Assembly: GCA_021432635.1 (NCBI GenBank)
Contig: MU270062.1
Coordinates: 372,001-436,000 of the forward strand
Source: Thozetella sp. PMI_491
Lineage: Eukaryota; Ascomycota; Sordariomycetes; Chaetosphaeriales; Chaetosphaeriaceae
Length of the DNA stretch: 64,000 bases
Reading direction: 5' to 3'
Shown here: positions 10,472-20,300 of the stretch, piece after piece
Position numbering within the stretch: position 1 is the first letter of the stretch
Layout: the number at the start of each line of letters is the position of its first letter
Translations under genes and position numbers: made by a program
The notes under the pieces: generated by a model
Told to the model about the DNA's origin: nothing
Databases searched by the model: none
Seen by the model: the letters and a program-made list of their open reading frames with translations, nothing else

Positions 10472-11913
10472 CTAGGCTTTCTCACACTCAATGATCGCTT
10501 CAGCGCCTTCATTCACGGATTCGGCGAACCAAATCTTGACCACTTTCAATCCCGCCGCCTCGATAAGCGTTTTCCACTGTCCTTCTGTGCGTTGAATGCC
10601 TCCTCCAAATAACACCATCATAGCGATGTCCTGATGGTCATTTCCATTAGTAGACAATCATCGGCTTAGGACACTCCTCCTAGATAGAAGATCGAAAGCA
10701 AGGGTGGCTTACCAAATAAGCGTACCGCAGCCCTACCTTTTCCTCCGGCAGAACGATATTGTCAATCAGGAGCGTCGAGTATCCTTTCTTCATCACAGCG
10801 GCTGTGTTCTTCAAGATCTGCAGACCCCGATCATCATCCCAGTTATGCAGAATGGACTTGAAGTAGTAAAGCCGTGCGCCAGCCACAGGTTGGGGTGTGA
10901 AGAAGTCGTATACCATGGATTCGATTCCTTCCAGCTCCGGCGTGACGCCGGGCTGGTCTTGGACAATGAGACGCCCAGGCAAGTCGGGGAACGCCTTTTG
11001 GAACACCTGGGTCCAGTTCCCCTGGCCGCCACCAACGTCCACCAACAGCACGTCGTCTATCTCGGTGCCCTCAATTTTCTCCTTTGCCGGAAAGATTTCA
11101 AACCACTTGGCCCAATGCTCCGCACGACGGCCCGCCATGAAGTCGGCGAACGCCGAGCCGTATTCGTGGTTCTGCTGTAGAAACTCGTACAGGCCCAACC
11201 CAAACGTGTATGCATGAGGATCGGTGTCCAAGCCCTTTTGGGCCATAACTCCGAGGTTGCTGCATATTTTCAGGACTATGTCGGTGCTGTAAAAAAGTAA
11301 GCACGGGCCGACTCCGCCTGAGGAGACTCGGCACTCACTAATATTTGGAGTTGCCTAGGGCCCCCTTCTGGCTACAATAGTGCGTCATATCATTCGCCTC
11401 ATACAGCCTGGGGCCGACTTCGTCGGCAACCCCAATGATGGTCAGGAGCCTCATGATGCGAGCTGCAGGGGAGAAGCGTTAGTCGTCTTGCCATACTAAG
11501 GACTCAAGCGCCATACCGACTCGAACCGGGTCTGTTTTGGTAGCCGCGCCTAACTGTTCCGCGCTTGCGCGTCCGTTCGAAGCTAGCTCCTGGATGATCC
11601 CGTGCTCTTGAGCCAGCCGGAGGCAGGAATTTTGGTACATTTGGAACTGCATCCGTGTCATCTTCTCGTCAGGCGTCAGCACTGCATTCTGTAGTTTCTG
11701 GAGGCCATTCAAGAGGTCCATGCGGGCGAATTTGTCGCCCTGGTCCTGACGGTCCGCGGCATCTTGCAACTCCTCGAGGATGCTCTGGGTAGTCATGACG
11801 GGAGAAAGTAACTTGAGCTCCTGGAACGCCTGGCTCGTGGTAGAGGGGGGCATGGCGCTGACGAAGAGGGGCGAGAGTGCCGTAGTATTTGTAGTCGAAG
11901 CTAACATCAACAT
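10472..11913 (-). CDS. SAM-dependent O-methyltransferase (COMT type)
   Basis: Four exons (11913-11517, 11462-11339, 11286-10713, 10630-10472) encode 417 aa. This type moves a methyl group from S-adenosylmethionine to a hydroxyl of a small aromatic or polyketide substrate. An N-terminal dimerisation helix region (SILEELQD) precedes a winged-helix part with ARIMRLLTIIGVADEVG, made by a 54-nt intron splice. The SAM site is VDVGGGQGNWTQVFQ, followed by RLIVQDQPGV. The catalytic base region is LHNWDDDRGLQILKN, and the end is DIAMMVLFGGGIQRTEGQW. Length and order match fungal secondary-metabolite O-methyltransferases. The neighbouring PKS makes a role in tailoring its product likely. A second ATG at residue 21 is an alternative start. 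Confidence 0.88.
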
Positions 11914-12100
11914 TGCATATCCTACGTACCCTACGACTGGCTAAGACGATGGGGGTGTACGATGGGTTTGCTATTTATAGCCACGGATGCTTTTGGAAGC
12001 GTTGCATCTCGTCCAAGTCGGTAAGCTCCAGTTAGGCATTAAAGTTTGGGGCGGCACGCTTCCATAGTCCATCCCGCTGTATCGTATCCGGCGATAACCG

Positions 12101-14245
12101 CTATCGCGAATTTTGGTTTTCTTTCCGAAGCCATCGAAGCATATCTTCCCCTTGACTGGTTAGCGAAGCCCTGTTGTCATCTGCATGCAACTGTTTGGGC
12201 CACAGCTGTAGGATGCAGCCAAGCATGTCATAATTATCCCTCCGGATTGCCTCCTCCAAATAGCCGGCGAGCATGGTACCATCGATCACCATATCTAGCC
12301 TCGCCGTGAGCCGACATATCTGGTCTGCGACTTGCCACGCCCCCTGAGCGAGGCAGGACCCGAGAGCAAGTTCAACGTCGTTTACTTTGATATTCTGGTC
12401 GGTACAGTACTGCAACAGTACCAGCAGTGTTTGCCATGCTCCCCTATTGCCAAAACTCCGCGACAGAGCCGCAGTGCACTGGCTAACAGCTACCAAAAGT
12501 GCTCCTGGGGGCTGCTCCGAATTGGCCATAGACCCTGTGCGAGTAAGAGTATATGCTGGGGCGCCATGTTGGAGAAGCCACTTGATTGCCTCACGCGCGG
12601 CGATTCCGCTGCTCTTGAGAGCCTTGTGGAGCACAGTTTCGTCCTGCTTGTTCACATGCAGGATGTTGGCGCCGCCAGCCAGGAGCACCTTCATGATTCC
12701 GAGATGAGCGTGGGAAGCGGCGATAAAAAAAGACGTGTCGCCCACAAGGTCCTCGGCATCCACATCTGCACCGTGGTCCAGGAGTGCCTCCACGCACTCT
12801 TGTGATCCGATCCATGTCGCATGCAGAAGCAATGTTCCACGAGTACCGATGATCAGGTTAGGATTTGCGCCTGCCTCGAGGAGGACCTTTACAAAATCAG
12901 TCCGCGGGGCCATGCAAATGGCGTTGAAGAGCGCCGAGCAGCCATCGTCAGCTTGCGTGTCCACATCTGCCCCGAGATCGATCAGATGCCTCACCATGGG
13001 CATCGCATAATGAGCTACAGCCAGCATCAGGGGTGTCCTGTTCGGAGAACCCCCGTCGATCATCGAACAAACCCTATTGATGTCCATGCCAGCTTTCATG
13101 AGAGCCGATATCAAGAGTCTGGTGAGAGCATTGCTCCGGGCCGAAGCCAACGTCTTCTCCAGCTCTGGGTTGGCTAGCGGCACCGAATTTTGCGCCAGAA
13201 AATAGAGAAGGCTATGATCGAGATCATTGGGATGGATCCTGGGATCAGTTTCCGGCTTGGCGCCAACATCTAGGAGTGCAAGTGCGGCGGTGAAATTGCC
13301 AATCAAGACGGCGTAGGCGAGCGGGCTTAGCGCAGTTATGCCTCTCAAGAACCGTATAGAAATGCGCGAGTTTGGATCAGCTCCCATCTTAGTGAGCCCA
13401 AGGAGTGTATTTTTGATGGCTGTCATGTTGGAACACTGCGCTGCATAATAGAGCGGCGGGGGGTTGTCGGTGTTATCAGCAATCCCGCCGAGGTCGAGAT
13501 CCGCGCCATAATTGACCTGTAGAGCATTGAATATCTCATACAGCCCATAGAATGCAGCCAACTGCAGAGCTGTCACATTCTCGCCGCGTTCTATCACCAG
13601 ACTTGCGCCTCGGGATACGAGAAGCTTTGAAGTAGATGCTCTCATGTGGGAGATGGCGACGTATAGAGGGGTCAGCTGAACTGTGCATTTTGGAAGGACC
13701 TGGCCGTGGTCGAGTCGATTTAATGGCCTCCTATAGTCCCAGAATTCCTCTGCTATGGCGTCAATGTCTGCGCCACTATCAAGGAGAAATTCAACAAGGT
13801 CATCATGTCCATACATGGCGGCCAAATGGAGAGGTGTAACCTCGTTTTGCATAGCAGCTTCCTGGTTCCCGCTTTCGTAATTCAAGTAGTACAAGTACTC
13901 TTCATCGTCAGAACTTAGCGGCGATTCATTTGCCTCCGAGTTGCTCATCGCTAGGCGGCGTTGTGTAAGCCAGAGCATGAAGTTTGCCTTCGTCCTTGAC
14001 GGTATGGCACGGCTTTTTACATCTGCCCCAAAAGCAACAGCACGGCGAAGCGTTCCTATCTGGCCGTGGTGTACTGCCCAGAAGAGGGACCAACAAGCTC
14101 CTTGGACATCATTTGTGTAGAGGAGCCTTGTCGCGATGGCTTGGCAGTAGAGGTTCACTTGTGCCAGGGAGAGAAGACTTTCCGTATCTAATAAGGCAGA
14201 TATGATGAGCCCTATTTCAACCGGTAGGTGCACTAAAGTTGGCAT
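12101..14245 (-). CDS. F-box-like ankyrin repeat protein
   Basis: This intronless gene encodes 714 aa. The N terminus (residues 1-45, LVHLPVEIGLIISALLDTES then LAQVNLYCQAI) fits a degenerate F-box, the Skp1-binding part of SCF ubiquitin ligases. About ten ankyrin repeats follow from near residue 60 to 580, for example VTPLHLAAMYGHDDLVEFLL and RTPLMLAVAHYAMPMVRHLI. Such proteins are numerous in ascomycetes and their targets are mostly unknown. It is inside the candidate polyketide cluster between the O-methyltransferase and the FSH1 hydrolase. That may be chance or a regulatory role. The frame is intact. The F-box call is less certain than the ankyrin call. Confidence 0.83.
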   Translation of the reverse strand: MPTLVHLPVEIGLIISALLDTESLLSLAQVNLYCQAIATRLLYTNDVQGACWSLFWAVHHGQIGTLRRAVAFGADVKSRAIPSRTKANFMLWLTQRRLAMSNSEANESPLSSDDEEYLYYLNYESGNQEAAMQNEVTPLHLAAMYGHDDLVEFLLDSGADIDAIAEEFWDYRRPLNRLDHGQVLPKCTVQLTPLYVAISHMRASTSKLLVSRGASLVIERGENVTALQLAAFYGLYEIFNALQVNYGADLDLGGIADNTDNPPPLYYAAQCSNMTAIKNTLLGLTKMGADPNSRISIRFLRGITALSPLAYAVLIGNFTAALALLDVGAKPETDPRIHPNDLDHSLLYFLAQNSVPLANPELEKTLASARSNALTRLLISALMKAGMDINRVCSMIDGGSPNRTPLMLAVAHYAMPMVRHLIDLGADVDTQADDGCSALFNAICMAPRTDFVKVLLEAGANPNLIIGTRGTLLLHATWIGSQECVEALLDHGADVDAEDLVGDTSFFIAASHAHLGIMKVLLAGGANILHVNKQDETVLHKALKSSGIAAREAIKWLLQHGAPAYTLTRTGSMANSEQPPGALLVAVSQCTAALSRSFGNRGAWQTLLVLLQYCTDQNIKVNDVELALGSCLAQGAWQVADQICRLTARLDMVIDGTMLAGYLEEAIRRDNYDMLGCILQLWPKQLHADDNRASLTSQGEDMLRWLRKENQNSR

Positions 14246-14958
14246 CGTAAAAAATCAGTACGGTGAAGCGGATGGCTGATGTTCTGACGATACCGTCGTG
14301 AGGCTGACGAGAAGCAGCAACTGCCTAATGTCTGCCTTTCGGTTCAACCTCGGCATGCTTTGCGTCACGTTGGCCCGCCCTATGAGTCAAGACGATACTT
14401 TCCAAAGTCGCCGCTCCGACGCCTTCTCGCATGGGCCGTATGTGACGTTCGCATAAGAGTTCTATGACTAGTGTGAAGGCGTAAGAAAGCAGCTCCAACT
14501 TCTCTGGGGCAATGCGCCATGTGCGATCTGCGAGTCCTACGGACGTCTGCACATCACATGAGCAACGAGCCAGCGAGTACCCAACAGATTTGTCATGCCA
14601 TTCCCAAAGTTGTCAGTGTAGTCTCGCTTTGAGGCTACCAAGTCCTACGGCCGTGCCCTATAATGCTTCAGGGGCTAAGTAAACAAATAAATAGATGTGG
14701 GTCAACTCCGGCAACTGCTGGGCTTAGTACGGACCCACTGGTCTACGCTTATGGGGAGGGCATATGTCTTGATCAATCATTGTTGCCTGCCCAGGCGACA
14801 ATAAAATTGCCTCGATTCTCTGATGACTCAAAACCATTGGTGCTGCCCTCGAGGGAAATAGTATTCCGTATCTTTCCCAGCCCAGATATACATGTCTCTT
14901 GGCTATTCTTGGTCTAACGCCGTATCCTGAGTAGATGCTCAATCGTTCCTCCGGCTTC
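14246..14958. other. Intergenic stretch, nothing seen
   Basis: These 713 bases lie between the 5' end of the ankyrin gene and the 3' end of the FSH1 hydrolase gene. Only short frames without motifs are present on either strand. Confidence 0.4.
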
Positions 14959-15799
14959 TCAGTAATCTAAGTTAGAAGATTCCACAAGGCGCTCCACCAG
15001 GGCAGCGGCTCTGTCGATGGAGTCTTTGGAGCGAGGAAGCTCATGTCCACACTGGCTCACCACCACCTCTGTCTTCCATTCTTCACAAAGATTAACTAAA
15101 TAGTGCCCGAAAGAAAGGAACTGATCTTGTGCTCCCAGGAGGTGCAGCGTCGGAATGTCGATCTTGGTGTCAGCTCCAGAGGTGTCTTCAGATAACGCGA
15201 TGCTCCCTACGGGTTTATAGAAATGGACCACCTCGGAACCCGGGCCTGTGGCAATGTCTTTTCTCGAGAGCCCAAAGAACTCAGCAAACTTCTCTTCATA
15301 TTCCATAGCCTGTGAAGTGCCTGGGGTGCCGACTTGCCTGGACGGCGAGACGGGCATGACGCTGCATATGAAGATGGCAAAGCGGAATGGTCTGGGCCTG
15401 TGCGGCTGCCGATCTAGCTGCGACAGAAGGAGACTTGCGGCGAGTGCGGCCCCTTGGGAGTAGCCAATAACGCCATCATATGGGCCATCCTCCTCGATGA
15501 CGCTATTGATATAGTCGTGGGCGGCTTGGATGTCTTTGGTAAAGTGGCGTCGGTGCCATGCGAAGTACGGTCCCGGGTGGAGCAGACCGATCCCTGGTGC
15601 CGCAGCGACCGTGTGTTCGCCATCGAGGAAGTCGAATTTGTAGTTCTTGGGGAGTCGATTTATCAGTGGTGCTGCATTTGCTCTTAGTACTATGGTGCCT
15701 TTGGTCTCGTCCCACGACGGCAACGGCATGCATCTCACCTAACTGGGCCTCGAAGACATCTGAGTTTGTTCCACAGCCATGAAGACATAAAATTCGCAT
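14959..15799 (-). CDS. FSH1-family serine hydrolase (possible PKS release enzyme)
   Basis: Two exons (15799-15739 and 15680-14959; 58-nt intron) give 260 aa. The fold is alpha/beta hydrolase, FSH1/DUF341 family. The start was set at MRILCLHGCGTNSDVF because this is where family members normally begin; an open frame upstream would add 37 aa. The nucleophile is Ser95 in GYSQG, the acid is probably Asp in LLGAQDQF, and the base is His in CGHELP. LovG, the lovastatin-nonaketide thioesterase, belongs to this family and releases the chain from a highly reducing PKS. Here the PKS next door is transcribed divergently and has no release domain, so the same function is a reasonable inference. A general esterase role cannot be ruled out. 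Confidence 0.85.
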
Positions 15800-17309
15800 C
15801 TTATTGGAATCGGCCTCTCTAGTATCAAAGAAGATGTGCGGAATATACAAAGGCTGCCCAGCTGGTTGCTGGTAAAAAGATCTAGCCAGAACGTCTGACT
15901 GAGCCGACACGAAAAATGATTAACTGTTTCAGGGCTTGAAGGGTACCCGAGTCCTTCGGCTGGGGACTGGGGACAAGAAGTGCTCTGGGCTGAGAAGACG
16001 ATGGGAGATACAGGAACCCAGTGAGGCTGGAGCGACGCCCCTCCTGTTCATTGGAGTGACCTGCAAGGGGTCAATGGGTATTGCCCTAGAAAGGGGGCCT
16101 GGGCTTCTACGCATCTTACTCATCACACTCAGTCACCACCCCGGTCGTAACACAGGGGTAGATAATGTAGAGCTCGTATACATCCCCTACGTCTGGAAAG
16201 CCTCCCTCGCAGTTGTTCAGACTAGCCACCTTATCACGCCAGAAGATGTGTGTATGTCAGCGCTACGGATGTACTATAGATTTCGGAAGCTAAGATCTCC
16301 GTAAATTGCAGCATAGCTAAGGACGGTTGCTGTCCTATGAGCTTATGAATTGGTGAATTATGTCTGCGAACTTTGTCCCAGAACGGCAATCCTTCAGCTA
16401 AAAGGGGCTAGACTTTGCGATCTTTCTGGGGGAGCCGCAAGCTAAAACCGCTATTACTGCTTAGCCGCACAGCGGCAGGCCGACTGATTGGCAGATTAGT
16501 ATGCATCTTGCCTAGCTCCGACACTGGGACAGCCTCAAAGCTTCAATTGGCACCCCTTATTTAAAGTTTGCAACAACGACGAAAGAAGGGTGCCTTTCGC
16601 AGCAATATGGTGGCAAAACCATGGCCATTTGCCGGCGATCCCGAAGTCTAAGGCAGATGGGGCTCTAGCAAGAATCTACTGCCTAATCAAGAAGAAAATC
16701 GCATTTGCATTTCTGCATTTGGCGTCGGTGGCTGCTGCCGCAACGCCTCGCTCCACGGAAGATGGCGTCGCCGCCCAAAGCTCCCTTTCTCTCCACTGAT
16801 TGCAGGACGGACATTGCTGATAGCAAAAATTCCATAGCTTAAGTCCTTTGGCGGAAGCTTCAGTCCACTGTACGTCTTTGCTAATTGCCGGCTAGCCGAG
16901 GAGCCCCCACCGAGCGCCTCTATTTCGAGGACTGACGGGTCAGTCTGGACTAAGGGTCCCCGACATCAGCTCGCAGATTTTTCTGCTTTAAGACATACCT
17001 CTCCTTATAGCATCCATCATCTAGAGCAGGAAATGGAAGTTCGCGTTTCACTCCAAATAGACGCCGCGGTTACTATTTTACGAATTGCTCAGTCTCACTT
17101 CCAAGGCGGAGCGGCCGTGAGGGAAGTAGTGCCGGGGTTATACGAGCACACGAAGCGCAGTTCTCTACAGACAACATTCCGCTATATTATCACCAGCCCT
17201 CTCTGTCAAGGACGGATCTCTCCCATGAATGACAACCAATACCCACGCACCCGCTGCGCACCGGAATTTCCATCTTTGTGGAAAGCGAGCCTCTCAGAGA
17301 GAGAGAGCC
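15800..17309. promoter_or_regulatory. Divergent FSH1 hydrolase / PKS promoter region
   Basis: About 1.5 kb separates the start codons of the hydrolase and the PKS, which are read away from each other. Two inverted CGG pairs of the kind bound by Zn2Cys6 dimers are visible: CGG-N5-CCG at 16633-16643 and the perfect palindrome CGGCTAGCCG at 16889-16898. Binding is not shown. Open frames here are short and motif-free, so I see no gene. Confidence 0.4.
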
Positions 17310-20300
17310 ATGCCATCCATTACGCCAATCGCTGTGGTAGGCATGGGATGCCGCCTGCCCGGAAACAGCTCTAGTCCTGAAAGGCTTTGGGAGGTTCTGA
17401 TTAATGGCAGAAGTGCGTGGCGCACCGAGCTTGCGGATGAAACTAGGATGTCGACCAGATCACTAACGCCAAGCTAGGCTGCTATACGAAGGTACCATCC
17501 AATCGCTTCAACATCGACGCTTTCCGGCACAAAACGGACAAGATCAATACTGTCGCGGCAGATGGTGCCCATTTCCTGACCGACAATGTGGCGGCCTTCG
17601 ACGCACCTTTCTTCAACATCTCCCCGAGCGACGCCATGGGCATGGACCCCCAACAGCGGATGCTTCTTGAGGTGGTGTACGAAGCACTCGAGAGTGGCGG
17701 TATTCGCATGGAATCTCTGGCAGGTACGGATACGAGCTGCCATGTCGGATGCTTCACGCGGGATTGGTCCGACATCCACGTGCAGGATCCGGAGTCCGCT
17801 CCCCAATATACCGCGACGGGAATCGGAAATGGCATGTTGGCAAACCGTGTCTCCTGGTTCTTTGATTGGCGAGGCCCAAGCTTGACGCTGGACACGGCTT
17901 GCTCTTCTAGCCTCGTTGCGCTCCACCTCGCATGTCAGGCCATACACGACGGAAGTTCGAAGGTAGCCGTTGCCGCTGGCACGAACCTCATCTTGAATCC
18001 CATCATGTCCATGTGGCTGTCGAATATGAACTTCCTCTCAAAAGACGGCGTTTCGAAGGCTTTCGATGCGGAGGCCAATGGTTACGGTCGTGGCGAAGGC
18101 ATCGCCGCGGTGGTTCTGAAGCCTCTTGAAGATGCTATTAGAGACAAGGACTGCATCAGAGCAGTAATACGTTCCACTGGAGTCAACCAAGATGGACACA
18201 CCTCCGGTATTACCCTTCCCAACCCGGCTGCACAGGCCGATCTCATCGCCTCTGTCTATGGCAAGGCGGGGCTCTCATACGACGACACTACATACTTCGA
18301 AGCGCATGTAAGTCAACTTGAGGCAATACAAGAGAGGCGATACACTAACATGATACTGCAAAGGGCACGGGCACAAGTGCCGGTGACGCAGGCGAGATGT
18401 TAGCCATTGGCAAGACCATCATGGCCAACCGCGAACCTTCTCGAACGCTCTATGTAGGCTCCATCAAGACCAACATTGGACATACCGAAGGAACCGCGGG
18501 TCTTGCTGGCCTTTTAAAGACCATCTTAGTATTGGAGAAAGGTGTGATTCCTCCCAGCGTACATTTAAAGAGACCAAACCCAAAAATCCCGTTCGAGAAG
18601 CTCAACATCCGAGTTCCAACCGCACCAACTCCGTGGCCGTCGAAAGGTATACGGAGAGCCAGCATCAACTCTTTCGGATATGGTGGAACCAATGCCCATG
18701 TCATTGTGGACGATGCAGCAAGCTACCTGCGCCAGGAGGGACTCGATGGACGCCACAATACACAGGAGGCCGGTTTGAGCGATGCGCCAGATTCTTCGCT
18801 CCCTCCCCTGTCCGACTCAGCATCCCACCATGCGTCTCGGTTTTCTCCAACGACTGGTTTCCGCCTGTGTGTGTTCTCGGCCCATGAGGATTCAGTGGTC
18901 TACTCCATGCAGGATCGATACAGCGCTTATATCGAGGGATTGGCCGACAAAGGTTCTGGGCTAGATTGGCGAAATATTGATCAGCTAGCTTTCACGCTTG
19001 GCTCAAGACGTTCCGTACTCCCGTGGAAAAGCTTCGCCGTCGCTCCGGACCTCCAAAGCATGACGAAGATGCTTCGCGCTCGGGACGTAAAGCCGACTAG
19101 GTCTTTCTCCAAGCCTCGAGTCGCGTTTGTCTTTACCGGTCAAGGAGCGCAATGGGCGAGAATGGGCCTGCAGCTCCTCGCCTATGAAGTTTTCAGGGAC
19201 TCCCTCCGCGACGCAGACCGATACCTACGCTCTCAACTCGGCTGTGAGTGGTCCGTCATGGAGGAACTCGCCTTGGACAGTGAAACATCGAGGCTGCACC
19301 TGGCCAGACACGCACAGCCTATATCCACCATTTTGCAGATCGGCTTGGTGGAGCTCCTACGCTCTTGGGGCATCGAACCTATAGCCGTGGTTGGCCACTC
19401 CAGCGGAGAGATCGCGGCTGCTGTGTGCGCAGGTGCGATGACGCGCGAGGCAGGCTGGAAGACGGCATACTGGCGCGGCAAGCTCTCTACAGATATGGCC
19501 ACTCAAAATCCCACCATCAAGGGTGCCATGGTGGCTGTTGGTACTTCAGCCACCCAAGTCGAGCCGTACATCGCCCGGGTAAGACGCGGCAGGGTGCAGC
19601 TAGCATGCAGCAACTCGCCCGAGTCCGTGACCCTATCCGGCGACGAGATGGCCGTAGACGAGATCGAAGAGATGCTCAAGTCGGATGGCCTTTTTGCCAG
19701 AAAACTGAAGGTGGAGAACGCCTATCACTCTTATCATATGGCATTGATTGCAGAAGCCTACCTCGCGAGCATTACGGATTGCGCTTTCCTGCCGCCTGGG
19801 TCAAGCAGCAACGTCAAGATGGTCTCTAGCGTCACTAAGGAAACCTTGGACTTTAAAGACATAGATCCATCGTATTGGGTTGAGAACCTGACCTCTCCTG
19901 TCCAATTCTCGGACGCCCTTGCCTCGCTGCTCAAAGGAGAGACCCGTCGACGCAGGAGGGGCGGCGAATCGGCGATCGATTTCCTCCTTGAAATCGGGCC
20001 ACATTCGGCCCTCCAGGGTCCTGTGAAGCAGATCATCCGAAGTGAGGGGCTCAAGAACGTAGGATATGCGTCGGTTCTGAAGCGCGGTGATGATGCGGTC
20101 AAGACAGCTATGGAGGCGGCTGGCGTGCTCTACGCACATGGCCTGGATGTGAACCTCAACGCCGTCAACCAGATCCACGAACCGCCAGCCCCGCTCGTGA
20201 ACCTGCCAAGCTACCCTTGGAATCACAGGACGTACTGGTTGGAGTCGCGGGTTAGCAAAGCCTACAAATTTCGCTCCAGGAACCGCGTCGATCTACTGGG

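Noticed and set aside
15936-16304. 122-codon frame in the hydrolase-PKS promoter
   Set aside because: It overlaps a frame on the opposite strand, has no motif and begins without a plausible start context; it is more likely leader or promoter DNA.
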